The notes: generated by a model not told the origin, from the letters alone. 64,000 nucleotides of DNA from Bacillota bacterium (GCA_023398495.1 JAEWSG010000227.1:8677-72676), one strand, 5' to 3'; shown: positions 26,929-36,475, counted from the stretch's first letter. Numbers and translations: made by a program.

Positions 26929-28467
26929 ATGCTTTTTAGACGAAAAATAAAGGAAGACAAAAAAAGCGATATTCTTTTTTGTGAACCACTGGAAGAATCT
27001 GAATTGGAGTTGACTACAGCCAATATTAAACAGTTGATAAAGCATAGCAGTGATGTTGTTTTTCATGAAATTTATATAAACGGCAGCAAAGATTTACCAG
27101 TAACAATGATATTTATTGATGGCGTAGTCAATATAAAGATTGTTGATGACAATATATTAAAGCCATTGATGCAGGAATTGAAATTAAATCAGAGAGAAAA
27201 GGTTGATGACATTATTGAAAAGATAGAGCATGGAACCGTTTACCATGCTTTGATAAATACAAGGGATAAGTTGGAGGACTGCATAAGTGACATTATTGAC
27301 GGCTCTGTAGCTTTTGTGTTTGACCGGGCAAAAAAGGCAGTCACGTTCGATGTAAAGGGCTTTGATAAACGCAAAATTACAGAACCTACCGGTGAGAATG
27401 TTATTAAAGGTTCGAAGGATGCTTTTATTGAAGATTTAAGAACCAATACAGCTACAATAAGAAGAAAAATAAAGACATATAACCTCATAATTGAGGAAAC
27501 AAAAATAGGAAAGCAATCCTTAACAAAGATTGCCATTGTTTATATAAAAGGTATAACAAACACTCACATAGTAGATGAGCTAAAGAAAAGACTGGATAAA
27601 ATTAATATTGATGGAGTATTAAGTGCAGGAGTAATTGAGGAAAGCATTATTGACAATAAATATTCACCTTTTCCACAGATAATTTATACCGAAAGGCCTG
27701 ACAAATTTTGTGCCAACATAATTGAAGGCAGGGTTGGAGTTGTAATTGACGGACTTCCAATAGCTTATATTGTGCCTTGTACGCTTGAATCGTTTTTGCA
27801 GGCACCGGAGGATTACTCGCAAAACTTTATTATAAGTTCAATAATCAGATTATTGCGCTTCATCCTTATGTTTGTAACGTTATTATTACCAGGGGTATAT
27901 GTTGCAGTTACATCATTTCATCATGAAATGATACCTACAGAACTTGCACTGGCAATAACTGCTTCAAAGCAGGGTGTACCGTTTCCAGCATTTATAGAAG
28001 TGATTCTTATGCTGACAGCTTTTGAAGTATTGATTGAGGCGGGGTTAAGGCTTCCTAAAACTATAGGACAGGCAGTATCAATTGTCGGAGCGGTAGTGGT
28101 GGGACAGGCAGCGGTTGAGGCCAGACTAGTTTCCCCGGCAGTAGTAGTAGTTATTGCTGCTACCGCTGTTTCAAGCTTTGCCATGCCTAATCAGGACTTT
28201 TCCAATGCTTTAAGGCTATGGCGCTTTATCTTTGTTATAATGAGCAGCTTTATAGGCCTCTTTGGCTTAACTATAAGTGGAATAATTTTGTTGAATCATC
28301 TATCTGAAATGGAGACATACGGGATTGCGTACATGTCACCTTTTGTAGGTGAAGATAATAAAGGGATGCAGGATTCTTTGTTCAGATTACCATTTTCAGT
28401 AAATTATAAAAGGCCTATAAGCTTGAAAACGGTAAATAAGAAAAGGCAGGGTCAAGGCAATGATTAA
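26929..28467 (+). CDS. Spore germination receptor subunit A (GerA family), operon 1
   Basis: This 512-residue inner-membrane protein of the spore is subunit A of a nutrient germinant receptor. A soluble N-terminal part (~1-285) includes the VKGFDKRKITEPTGENVIKGS motif, typical of GerA. A membrane part has about five helices (~290-480) with FHHEMIPTELALAI and GQAVSIVGAVVVGQAAVEA. I start at ATG 26929 because GAGG (26918-26921) is seven bases away; the ATG at 26923 is too close. The C gene overlaps its end by 8 bases. The set is ordered A-C-(small ORF)-B. Confidence 0.92.
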   Translation: MLFRRKIKEDKKSDILFCEPLEESELELTTANIKQLIKHSSDVVFHEIYINGSKDLPVTMIFIDGVVNIKIVDDNILKPLMQELKLNQREKVDDIIEKIEHGTVYHALINTRDKLEDCISDIIDGSVAFVFDRAKKAVTFDVKGFDKRKITEPTGENVIKGSKDAFIEDLRTNTATIRRKIKTYNLIIEETKIGKQSLTKIAIVYIKGITNTHIVDELKKRLDKINIDGVLSAGVIEESIIDNKYSPFPQIIYTERPDKFCANIIEGRVGVVIDGLPIAYIVPCTLESFLQAPEDYSQNFIISSIIRLLRFILMFVTLLLPGVYVAVTSFHHEMIPTELALAITASKQGVPFPAFIEVILMLTAFEVLIEAGLRLPKTIGQAVSIVGAVVVGQAAVEARLVSPAVVVVIAATAVSSFAMPNQDFSNALRLWRFIFVIMSSFIGLFGLTISGIILLNHLSEMETYGIAYMSPFVGEDNKGMQDSLFRLPFSVNYKRPISLKTVNKKRQGQGND

Positions 28468-29656
28468 TATGAGAAAGATATTGAGCTTATTATTTGCCGT
28501 AGTTTTTCTAATACTTCAAACGGGCTGTATATATGCGTTTTACGGTAGAACTGAAATTAGTAGAATCGAGTTTATAAGAGCTGTGGGTGTGGACAAATGC
28601 CCTGGTGAAAAGAATACTGTAAGATTGACCATTGCGACCGAAAGGGTACAGGCGGACAGCGGAGGAGGGGGCGAACGAAAAAAGTCTGAAATATTGACTT
28701 CCGACGGTAGCACCGTATTCGAAGCAGTCCGGAATTTTTGGAACTATATGGAGAAAAGACCTTTTTGGGGGCATCTTGAATACGTTCTTATAGGAGAAGA
28801 AGCGGCAAAGGAAGGTCTTACAAAATATATTGATTTTTTCAGCCGAGACCCTGAGGTGAGGTTGAACCTGAAGGTATATATAGCGAAAGGGTTAGCAGCG
28901 GAGGAGGTTGTCAATAGATCCAGCGGAGAGGACAAGTTTGTTTTTGACAGACTACAGGGTGTTACTGAAAACCAATGGGGTCAATCAATTTTTAATGTGG
29001 TTAATCTGTTTGAAGTTATGTATATACTCGATAATAAAAGCCTGTCACTCTATTTACCCAGCTTTGAACTGTCCCAATTTACAACTGATACAAATGAGCA
29101 GGTAGATATAGTAATGAAAGGATTTGCTATATTTAAGGGAGACAAACTAATGGGTTACCTTGATGAGAAGATGGGTCGAGGGCTGAATTGGTTAAGAAAC
29201 AAGGTGAATTCCGGAATAATTGTTGTCAAAAGTCCAAAAACAAACAACGTATCACTTGAAATTATAGAAAGTAGAAGTAAATTTGTGCCTGAAATTATAA
29301 ATGGGCAGTTATCTGTGACAATAAAAGTTATTATGTCCAGCAATATAGCGGAAATACAGTCAACCGAAGATCTTTTTACAGAGGAGGCCATGCGTTTTTT
29401 GGAGACAAAGCAGGAACAGAAAATAAAGGAGGAAATTGAAAGTGTAATTAGGTATGCTCAGGAGCGAAAGCTAGAGTTTTTTGGTACAGCGTATGCCGTT
29501 GAGCACAAGTACCCTATCGAATGGGAAGATAATTATGAAAAAAATTGGGGAGAAGTTGCATCGCATATAAATTTTAATGTAATTGTGGAATCAAAAATTA
29601 ACAGAACCTACGATATTAAACAGCCTAACAGGGGTAAGGATGGTGTACAGATTTGA
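28460..29656 (+). CDS. Spore germination lipoprotein subunit C (Ger(x)C family), operon 1
   Basis: This 398-residue lipoprotein is subunit C of the germinant receptor. A signal peptide ends in a lipobox (LILQTGC), giving a lipid-modified cysteine near residue 23. The family patterns are present: EFIRAVGVDK, TIFEAVRNFW-like STVFEAVRNFWNYM, WGHLEYVLIGEEAAKEG, the domain-2 KGFAIFKGDKLMGYLDEKMGRGLNWL, and the C-terminal WEDNYEKNWGE. The start overlaps gerA by 8 bases; an ATG at 28469 is an alternative. The stop overlaps the next small gene by four bases. Confidence 0.9.
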   Translation: MINMRKILSLLFAVVFLILQTGCIYAFYGRTEISRIEFIRAVGVDKCPGEKNTVRLTIATERVQADSGGGGERKKSEILTSDGSTVFEAVRNFWNYMEKRPFWGHLEYVLIGEEAAKEGLTKYIDFFSRDPEVRLNLKVYIAKGLAAEEVVNRSSGEDKFVFDRLQGVTENQWGQSIFNVVNLFEVMYILDNKSLSLYLPSFELSQFTTDTNEQVDIVMKGFAIFKGDKLMGYLDEKMGRGLNWLRNKVNSGIIVVKSPKTNNVSLEIIESRSKFVPEIINGQLSVTIKVIMSSNIAEIQSTEDLFTEEAMRFLETKQEQKIKEEIESVIRYAQERKLEFFGTAYAVEHKYPIEWEDNYEKNWGEVASHINFNVIVESKINRTYDIKQPNRGKDGVQI

Positions 29657-29841
29657 CATTCTTTATCATACTCATGCTTGTGGTCAGCATAATTGAAATA
29701 CATGCCATGTCAAAAAAGAAGCAAGTCAGGGAAATTGTGGTGTTTATTGTTATTGCATTACTCACAATTTCGCTGGGCTATGTATATTTTTCAAATCCGT
29801 ACAGGGAAAGTATTACTCAAAGAATCTTAAGTATACTTTAA
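29653..29841 (+). CDS. Small two-helix membrane protein within the ger operon
   Basis: This 62-residue protein has two hydrophobic helices (~2-18 and ~27-46) separated by a basic loop (SKKKQVRE). It starts at a TTG that overlaps the stop of the C gene (TTGA), with AGGATGG upstream, and is followed 24 bp later by the B gene. Tight coupling on both sides argues that it is translated. I do not recognise the family. By position it may be an accessory of the germinant receptor, comparable in size to the small GerD/GerQ-like or 2TM D subunits seen in some ger operons (inference). Confidence 0.6.
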   Translation: MTFFIILMLVVSIIEIHAMSKKKQVREIVVFIVIALLTISLGYVYFSNPYRESITQRILSIL

Positions 29842-29865
29842 TAGTTTTGACCAAAGGAGAGACCA

Positions 29866-30954
29866 ATGATATCTGACAGTAAAAAAATTTCACTCAGGCA
29901 AGCTATACTTTTGTTTTTGACTATAACCTTTACACCTGCTATCAGAATAATACCTGTTTATGGGGCGGAGAAAGCAAAGCAGGCAGCATGGCTTGCACCC
30001 TCAGTGACTGTTGTGATGCTTTTTTTATTAGCTTTAATATGGCAGACCTTCTGCAAAAAATATAAGAATTACTCATTAATGGATATATATAGTGATATAA
30101 CTGGAGGTTTTATAGGGAAAATGCTTGCTGTTGTCCACCTTGTTTGGATGACTATACTTATTGGTATATATATAAGGTATTTTGGTGTTCGGTTGACAGC
30201 GTCTGTATATCCTAGCATAAGTCTGGAGATATTCTCGATTTGTTTGCTTGTAGTGATTGCCTATACACTTCGATTTGGTCTTACTACACTTGCAAGGTTA
30301 AATGAGGTTTTTCTTCCGATACTGTCAATAGTTTTTTATATACTTATTGCATTAATGTTGCCAAATATTAAAATAGGGTTTCTTACACCTATAAGCCACA
30401 GAAGTGTACTGCCCGTATTATCTGTTAGCTCTGGAATAATAGGGATATTGTCCTATTTTACCTTTGTTTTCATTATTGGTGACAGAATAAACAACAAGGA
30501 AAATGTAAAAAGAGCTGGTATTTCGGCAGCTTTGTTTTTATTCGTTGCATGGACAGTTATAGTTGCTGTAACACTTGGTCTGTTTAGCTATAGTGTTGTT
30601 CAACGTGTACAATTACCATTTTTAGCCGCTGTAAAACAAATATCGCTGTTTAATACATTGGAAAGAATAGAATCAATTGTAGTATCTCTTTGGGTAATAT
30701 CGGATTTTGTTCTTATAAGTTTCTTTACATTTTGTGTACTGCATATTCTGAAGTATTTGTTCAAATTAAAAGCAACAAAGCCATTTATAAATATTTATCT
30801 GGTTCTGACATTTGTGCTTTCAAATTACGTAGCAAAGAGTGTATTTGAATTGGAGAATCTATCGAGGTATATTTTAATTCCCGGCAATATCATTTTAGGC
30901 TTTATTCTACCTGTAGTTATTTTTGTTATTGGAAAAATCAGAAGAAAGATATGA
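29866..30954 (+). CDS. Spore germination permease-like subunit B (GerB family), operon 1
   Basis: This 362-residue polytopic membrane protein of the amino-acid permease (APC) superfamily has about ten helices. The GerAB-type N-terminus (ISLRQAILLFLTITFTPAIRIIP) and a GDRI motif (~205) are visible. In germinant receptors this subunit binds the nutrient. AAAGGAGAG lies just before the ATG. It ends operon 1 before a strong bidirectional terminator. Confidence 0.9.
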   Translation: MISDSKKISLRQAILLFLTITFTPAIRIIPVYGAEKAKQAAWLAPSVTVVMLFLLALIWQTFCKKYKNYSLMDIYSDITGGFIGKMLAVVHLVWMTILIGIYIRYFGVRLTASVYPSISLEIFSICLLVVIAYTLRFGLTTLARLNEVFLPILSIVFYILIALMLPNIKIGFLTPISHRSVLPVLSVSSGIIGILSYFTFVFIIGDRINNKENVKRAGISAALFLFVAWTVIVAVTLGLFSYSVVQRVQLPFLAAVKQISLFNTLERIESIVVSLWVISDFVLISFFTFCVLHILKYLFKLKATKPFINIYLVLTFVLSNYVAKSVFELENLSRYILIPGNIILGFILPVVIFVIGKIRRKI

Positions 30955-31017
30955 TATAAATCCTACCTTGCCTTAAACTTATTAAAACAAGTCATTAAGA
31001 GTTCGTTATTGATAATA

Positions 31018-31056
31018 CACAAAAAAAGACTGTTATTAGCAGTCTTTTTTTGTGTA
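31018..31056. terminator. Bidirectional terminator between gerB and dpaB
   Basis: A stem of AAAAAAAGACTG and CAGTCTTTTTTT around TTATTAG ends in T tracts on both strands, serving both convergent genes. Confidence 0.9.
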
Positions 31057-31080
31057 AAAGGTAAAAATGATTTGAGGGGA

Positions 31081-31668
31081 TTAATATTTTTCCAGGATTG
31101 GCTGGAGTTGTTCTTTTCTTAAAGCCTCCACCACTGCAGGTATTGTTAAGTCAAATTTAGCTACAAGGGAGAGGGGCTTATCTACTGGATTATCCTGCCC
31201 GAATGGAATAAAGAAAGTATTTTTTGTACTTAGTAAAGCAGCTATACTTTTTGCACTTATTCCAAGGCCATCATTTGTAGCTATTCCAAGTACAACGGGT
31301 TTATTATTTCTATATAATTCTTTCGCCATCATCAATATTGGGGTATCTGTAGCACCATCAGCTAATTTTGATAAACTGCAGCCTGTACACGGAGATATAA
31401 CAAGGGTATCCATTGGTGATTCGGTTTTATTATATTTTTCTGCATCAACTATTGTCTGTATTACACTATTTCCAGTGATTTTATTCATTCTGGCTAAAAA
31501 ATCGGCTGCATTTCCATAGCGTGAATCAGTAACAGAAACCTGAGTAGAAACGATAGGAATAACTTCAGCACCTTCATTGACCAACTTTTCTAGCTCCGGA
31601 AATGCCTGGTCAAAAACACAGTATGCTCCCGTAAACCCATAGCCTATTTTTCTTCCTTTTAAAAGCAT
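31081..31668 (-). CDS. dpaB: Dipicolinate synthase subunit B
   Basis: This 195-residue flavoprotein-fold protein (SpoVFB) makes pyridine-2,6-dicarboxylate, the calcium chelator of the spore core, together with DpaA in the mother cell. The GYGFTGAYCVFDQAFPELEKL start, the ISPCTGCSLSKLADGATDTP segment and the GIATNDGLGISAKSIA segment are characteristic. The length is normal. dpaA, normally directly upstream in the same operon, is absent: upstream is a repeat element and a divergent ger operon. AGGAGG precedes the ATG. Its position between two germination operons suggests a spore-gene neighbourhood. Confidence 0.93.
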   Translation of the reverse strand: MLLKGRKIGYGFTGAYCVFDQAFPELEKLVNEGAEVIPIVSTQVSVTDSRYGNAADFLARMNKITGNSVIQTIVDAEKYNKTESPMDTLVISPCTGCSLSKLADGATDTPILMMAKELYRNNKPVVLGIATNDGLGISAKSIAALLSTKNTFFIPFGQDNPVDKPLSLVAKFDLTIPAVVEALRKEQLQPILEKY

Positions 31669-31729
31669 GAAAGACCTCCTTAGGTTGAATGGTATTTATT
31701 ATTACTATGCGATTGATAGAAGGTATATG

Positions 31730-31836
31730 CTATAGATGAAAAACTCTAAAACTAAAATTAAAGGATGTTTTTCATCTAAATTAGATAACGTTTGGGTGCT
31801 ATATAAATTTAACTTTTGTGTACGTTATCTATATTT
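31730..31836 (+). repeat. Dispersed 107-bp element, copy 1
   Basis: This sequence is about 85% identical by eye to the reverse complement of 63428-63535. It holds a hairpin (GATGAAAAAC / GTTTTTCATC, 31735-31776) and a second inverted repeat (AGATAACGT / ACGTTATCT, 31782-31830). It lies between the divergent dpaB and gerA operon 2, about 125 bp before the latter. It has no open frame. It is probably a mobile or regulatory element. Confidence 0.75.
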
Positions 31837-31962
31837 ACTTTAAAGGTTTGATTTTAAGAAATTTCTATAATTATATACGTGAATATTGACTAATAGCTTA
31901 TATTTTTTTCCAAAAGAACACATAATAATAAGGAAAAATTTAAATAAACTGGGGTAAATAAC

Positions 31963-33480
31963 TTGAGTGATACGCAAATATTTAAAAATTTAAATAAAAA
32001 TGAAGAATATTTAAAGAAAACTATTGGTAGCTGCATTGATACACAATACCGGCATATATCTGTTAAAGCACTAGGTGATTGTGATGCACTGCTTGTATAT
32101 ATAAGGAAAATGGTTAAGGAAGAACTACTTGAGCGGTTTGTGGTTGAGCCTCTAAAAAATGTTGACAAGCTTGAGGTTAATAAGCCCGTTATAATAAATA
32201 AAGATAATATGCAGAAACTGGTTGATTATGAGATTGTTGTACTCAATTCAAAAGAAGTAACCGACTGGGTGAGCGTATGTGATGCTGTCATTTCAGGGGA
32301 TAGTGTTTTATTCCTTGAAAAAAGTAATACCGCATTAATTGTTTCTACCAAGGGCTGGGATTCACGGGCTATTTCAGAGCCTGTTACTGAAGGAGAAGTA
32401 CGGGGACCTAGAGATGGCTTTATTGAAGATGTCAATACGAACATTTCGTTGATCAGGCGCCGTATAAGGGATTATGGACTTAGATTTGAATATATGAAAA
32501 TTGGGGAGAGAACCAAAACAGATATTTATCTTGCCTATATTGAAGGGATTGTAAATGAGACAAATCTTCAGGAATTAAGGCAAAGATTAAAGAGAATTAA
32601 AATTGATGCTATTATAGGAAGTGGCTATGTCGAAGAATTTATTGAAGACAACTCCTTCACAATTTTTCCTCTTATTGACCATACAGAAAGGCCGGATAAG
32701 GCCTGTTCGGCAATTCTGGAGGGAAGGATAATTGTATTGGTGGATAATGCACCGTATGTGATGATTGTACCTACTGTATTCTGGCAGTACCTGCAAGCAC
32801 CAGGGGATTATTACGAAAGGCCTTATGTTGGGACTTTTGCCAGATGGATCAGATTTTTAGGTCTGTTTTTATCAATGTCGGTATCTTCATTTTATGTGCT
32901 GCTATCATCATATCATCAGGAAATGATACCAACACCCTTAGCACTTAATATTGCAGGAGGCCGCGAAGGGGTACCGTTTCCCGCGGTTGTTGAAGCACTA
33001 TCTATGGAAATATTATTTGAGGTATTAAGAGAGGCCGGTATCAGAATGCCCAGACCCATTGGACAGACTGTAAGTATAGTCGGTGCATTGGTAGTGGGGC
33101 AGGCGGCGGTTGCAGCAGGACTTGTCGGACCATCATTGATAATTGTAATAGCCATTTCAGCAATCAGTTCTTTTGCATTACCATCATATAGTATGGGTAA
33201 CGCATTAAGGATTCTGAGATTTCCGATGATTATCCTCTCTTCAGTATTGGGCTTGGTGGGATATCTGTTGGGTATTATTGTGGTAGCTCTGCACCTTATG
33301 TCATTACGTTCCTTCGGGGTTCCGTTTCTTTCACCACTCATTCCATTTGATAAGAGTGGAAATCAGGATGTGTTGGTAAGACTGCCCTGGTGGAAAATGT
33401 TGAAGCGTCCACCATTTAGCAGAAGCAAAGATACCTACAGACAGAAAAATGGGTTGAGACCAGGACCAAAAAAAAGGTGA
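31963..33480 (+). CDS. Spore germination receptor subunit A (GerA family), operon 2
   Basis: This 505-residue paralogue of the GerA protein at 26929 has a soluble N-terminal part (~1-285) with the KGWDSRAISEPVTEGEVRGPRDGF motif region. The membrane part has SSYHQEMIPTPLALNIAG and GQTVSIVGALVVGQAAVAAGLVGP. A basic, proline-containing tail ends the protein. It starts at a TTG with GGGG at 31951-31954 upstream. The C and B genes follow, giving a complete second receptor set. The N-terminal domains of the two GerA proteins differ clearly, consistent with different receptors. Confidence 0.9.
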   Translation: MSDTQIFKNLNKNEEYLKKTIGSCIDTQYRHISVKALGDCDALLVYIRKMVKEELLERFVVEPLKNVDKLEVNKPVIINKDNMQKLVDYEIVVLNSKEVTDWVSVCDAVISGDSVLFLEKSNTALIVSTKGWDSRAISEPVTEGEVRGPRDGFIEDVNTNISLIRRRIRDYGLRFEYMKIGERTKTDIYLAYIEGIVNETNLQELRQRLKRIKIDAIIGSGYVEEFIEDNSFTIFPLIDHTERPDKACSAILEGRIIVLVDNAPYVMIVPTVFWQYLQAPGDYYERPYVGTFARWIRFLGLFLSMSVSSFYVLLSSYHQEMIPTPLALNIAGGREGVPFPAVVEALSMEILFEVLREAGIRMPRPIGQTVSIVGALVVGQAAVAAGLVGPSLIIVIAISAISSFALPSYSMGNALRILRFPMIILSSVLGLVGYLLGIIVVALHLMSLRSFGVPFLSPLIPFDKSGNQDVLVRLPWWKMLKRPPFSRSKDTYRQKNGLRPGPKKR

Positions 33481-33495
33481 AAGGGAAGTCAGAGA

Positions 33496-34680
33496 ATGAA
33501 GAGAGTGATGTTAACAGGTATATTGGTATGTCTTTTATTAAGTGGTTGTTATGACATGAGAGAAATTAATGAAATAGGTCTTGTTATGGAGGTAGGCATT
33601 GACAAACTTTCTGATGGTACAGAGGGCTTTGAAGTGACGGTTCAAATAGCAAATCCCAAACAGGGCAGTGGGAAACAAGGCGGAAGCGAAGGTGGAGTCA
33701 GTAAGTCGTGGGTATGCAGCGGCACGGGAGCTACAATTTTTGAGGCGGTACGGGAGCTTAGCAAGGTCGCATCAAAAAGAGTTATGTGGGCACATAATAA
33801 TATTGTTATTGTAGGAGAAGAGCTTGCAAAAAGCAATATAACTCCTGTTTTAGATTTTTTTACACACAATACAGAACTTCGAATGAAGACATGGATTGTG
33901 GTGTCTCATGGAAAAGCAAAGGACTATTTAAAAGCAAAAATTGTGTCAGGTGAATTGGCGGGACTTGAAGTTTCAAATCTTTTCAGATACCAGAAGCTTG
34001 TTGCAAACAGTGCTGCCAGTGAAATATTACATGTATATTCCAGCTTTAAACAGGAAAACTCCCATCCACTGATGAGTGGTTTGTTATTAACCGAATCAGA
34101 AAACAAGAGTGGTGAAAAAAGCAGTGAGGGGCCGGAGAAACAGCTAAAGCTCAGTGGATCGGCAGTGTTTAAAGGTTCAAAGATGTTGGGGTGGCTTACA
34201 GATGAAGAAACAAGGGGAATAAACTGGGTTTTGGAAAATACTGAAAACACAATTGTTTCAGTCAGAACAAAAGAAGCAACGAATTATAATGTGGCAATCG
34301 AAACACGTAAAGTTAAATCAAAAATTAACTCGACAATTGTATCAGGTGTTCCACATTTCACTATTGATATTTCCGGTACAGGGGATATTGTTGAGGAAGA
34401 TGGAACTACAGAAAAAAGTATGCCAGAATACAAAGCTGAACTGGAAATACTACTCAATAAAAGGATAAAAAACGAGATCATGCTGGGTCTAAGCAAAATT
34501 CAGAAAGACTACAAAAGTGATGTTGTTGATTTCGCACAGATTTTTCATATACAGAATCCAAAAGAATGGAGAAAAAAATATAGGACACAATGGGAAGAAG
34601 TATTTCCCGAAATACCTGTGGAGGTTAATGTGAATATTGACATTAACTCAAGTATTTTAAACCAAATTCCGGCAAAATAA
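33496..34680 (+). CDS. Spore germination lipoprotein subunit C (Ger(x)C family), operon 2
   Basis: This 394-residue lipoprotein has a signal peptide with lipobox LLSGC (Cys about residue 17) followed by the family hallmark YDMREINEIGLVMEVGIDK. Other conserved parts are TIFEAVRELSKVASKRVMWAHNN, AVFKGSKMLGWLTDEETRGINWVL and the final WRKKYRTQWEEVFPE. It lies 15 bp after the A gene with AAGGGAAG as ribosome site. It anchors to the outer face of the spore inner membrane and forms the receptor with the flanking A and B products. Confidence 0.92.
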   Translation: MKRVMLTGILVCLLLSGCYDMREINEIGLVMEVGIDKLSDGTEGFEVTVQIANPKQGSGKQGGSEGGVSKSWVCSGTGATIFEAVRELSKVASKRVMWAHNNIVIVGEELAKSNITPVLDFFTHNTELRMKTWIVVSHGKAKDYLKAKIVSGELAGLEVSNLFRYQKLVANSAASEILHVYSSFKQENSHPLMSGLLLTESENKSGEKSSEGPEKQLKLSGSAVFKGSKMLGWLTDEETRGINWVLENTENTIVSVRTKEATNYNVAIETRKVKSKINSTIVSGVPHFTIDISGTGDIVEEDGTTEKSMPEYKAELEILLNKRIKNEIMLGLSKIQKDYKSDVVDFAQIFHIQNPKEWRKKYRTQWEEVFPEIPVEVNVNIDINSSILNQIPAK

Positions 34681-34802
34681 TAAGGGATAAAAAAATAACA
34701 TCCAATTCTCGTGTTTTGAAAACATTATTAAATCAAGATTTTTCGTTATCCGGATTAGGAACTTATGTTACAGACATACATAATAGAAAGGTGCAAGCAT
34801 AC

Positions 34803-35915
34803 ATGAAAGAAAGGATAAGCAGGCTTCAGTATTTTTTTTTGATACCCAACCTGTTATTTGGGAAAGCAATAGGTATAACTGTTGGTATTATGGTAAGGCA
34901 TGTTGGTGCTGACACATGGATATCTATGCTTATAGGCTTTTTTACAGGAACATTGCTTTTTTTAATAATGCTTTATATTTGTTCAAAATTTCCTGAAAAA
35001 AATATTATCCAGTTTTCAGAAGAAATATTCGGCAGGTGGGTTGGTAAAGTGACTGGAATAATACTCACGTTGTTTTTTACTGTTGCCTTTGCAGTTTCAG
35101 CAAATGTAATGACACTTCATATCAAGCAGTATTTTTTGTTGGAAACACCCATGCTATTGATATGTGTTGCTTTCACCCTGCTTTGCATGTACGGTGCGTA
35201 TTTAGGAGTAGAGGTGGTTCTAAGATTTGCCATGTTGGCAATTATAATGACTGTTTTAATAAATGTAACTATGATTACAGGGTCGTATGGAGATTTCGAA
35301 GTTAATAGATTGCGTCCGATTTTTGACAGTGGACTTATAAGAAATGTCAGCACTAGCGTATATTTTTTTGTTGATACTTGTATGGTGATATTATCAGTTG
35401 GATATATATACCCTCTGCTTAACATTAAAAAAAACATAGTAAAAATTTCAATATGGTCTATTGCTTTAAGTATAATTCTGATTATACCCTGGCCATTATT
35501 TGAAGTGGCGGTCATGGGGCATGATACAGTGATGCAGTACGCTGTTGTGTGTATGCAGCAAATAAGATGTGCACAGCTTACAAGATATTTACCAAGATAT
35601 GAGCTCGTCATGGTGAGCTTTTACATGTTTTGCATGTTTGTACAGTCGGTAGCTATGTACTATTGCTGTATGATAAGTATTAAGCAAACTACCGGGATAA
35701 AAAAAGACAGGATACTGATTTTGTTATTGGGAGTAATATTGATAATTATTACATACATAATGTCTTATGACAATAATACATATATTGAATTTCTGGATTA
35801 TCCATGGGCGCAGATATGCACCATGGTCAGCATAGGATTGCCTGTCCTTCTTTTAATTACAGCACTTTCAAGAGGAAAGCTTGCAAAGCAGAACACTAAA
35901 AAAAGTAAAGCTTAG
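34803..35915 (+). CDS. Spore germination permease-like subunit B (GerB family), operon 2
   Basis: This 370-residue polytopic protein with ten predicted helices is the third subunit of the second germinant receptor. I begin at ATG 34803 because AAAGGTG lies nine bases upstream and the product then begins MKERISRLQYFFLIPNLLFGKAIG, as in other GerB proteins. An in-frame TTG at 34716 would add 29 polar residues with no family match. The gap to the C gene is 122 bp. Confidence 0.88.
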   Translation: MKERISRLQYFFLIPNLLFGKAIGITVGIMVRHVGADTWISMLIGFFTGTLLFLIMLYICSKFPEKNIIQFSEEIFGRWVGKVTGIILTLFFTVAFAVSANVMTLHIKQYFLLETPMLLICVAFTLLCMYGAYLGVEVVLRFAMLAIIMTVLINVTMITGSYGDFEVNRLRPIFDSGLIRNVSTSVYFFVDTCMVILSVGYIYPLLNIKKNIVKISIWSIALSIILIIPWPLFEVAVMGHDTVMQYAVVCMQQIRCAQLTRYLPRYELVMVSFYMFCMFVQSVAMYYCCMISIKQTTGIKKDRILILLLGVILIIITYIMSYDNNTYIEFLDYPWAQICTMVSIGLPVLLLITALSRGKLAKQNTKKSKA

Positions 35916-36025
35916 CTTTTGTGAATAAAAAGTTGATAGCAAATCTAAGTTTTGTATAAAGTTTGTCTTAAAAGTAAATGATTTACAAATTAGAATGTTA
36001 TATTTTTTGGAGGGAGGTAAATAAA

Positions 36026-36475
36026 ATGAAAACCAAACCAACGGTAGGAATAATTGTAATAGGACTTGGAATGCTTGTGGCTCTGATTCCTGAAGTGATT
36101 TTTCCGGTATGTACTGATATGATTGAATTGGTAAACGGTAAATCTTTGTTTATGAAATGCCACTGGACAGCAAGGGCAGAATTAGTAATTGGATTGCTTA
36201 TTATATTTGACGGTATAATGCTTATCGGATTTAAAAAACGTGAAGTTTCTACAGCGTTGAGCATAATGCTGTTTCTACTGGGTTTAAGTGCACTGTTAAT
36301 TCCTACAGCACTAATTGGCATGTGCCAGACGGTTACTATGCCGTGCCGTGTTGGAACGGAGCCAGCATTAATAGTAGTGAGTATAATAATTATGGTATTT
36401 GGGATTGGAAATACTTTTATTCAAAGTGCTTTCAAAAGTGAGAGTGGCTTTAAGGAAAGAAGTGTAATTAAATGA
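36026..36475 (+). CDS. DUF4418 four-helix membrane protein
   Basis: This 149-residue membrane protein has four predicted helices. The DUF4418 features are present: PEVIFPVC, a central FMKCHWTARAELVIG motif with conserved Cys-His-Trp, and MCQTVTMPCRVGTEPALIVV near the C-terminus. Conserved cysteines and histidine hint at metal or redox chemistry, but no function is known. It is the first gene of an operon with an ABC permease (4-base ATGA overlap) and ATPase, an arrangement common for DUF4418. ATG 36026 is preceded by GGAGGGAGG. Confidence 0.82.
   Translation: MKTKPTVGIIVIGLGMLVALIPEVIFPVCTDMIELVNGKSLFMKCHWTARAELVIGLLIIFDGIMLIGFKKREVSTALSIMLFLLGLSALLIPTALIGMCQTVTMPCRVGTEPALIVVSIIIMVFGIGNTFIQSAFKSESGFKERSVIK

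Noticed and set aside
32916..33341. A 141-codon minus-strand frame inside gerA of operon 2
   Set aside because: It mirrors the transmembrane region of GerA; low-complexity Ala/Thr composition and no start signal.
35117..35611. A 164-codon minus-strand frame inside gerB of operon 2
   Set aside because: Shadow of membrane-helix codons; no ribosome site or family pattern.
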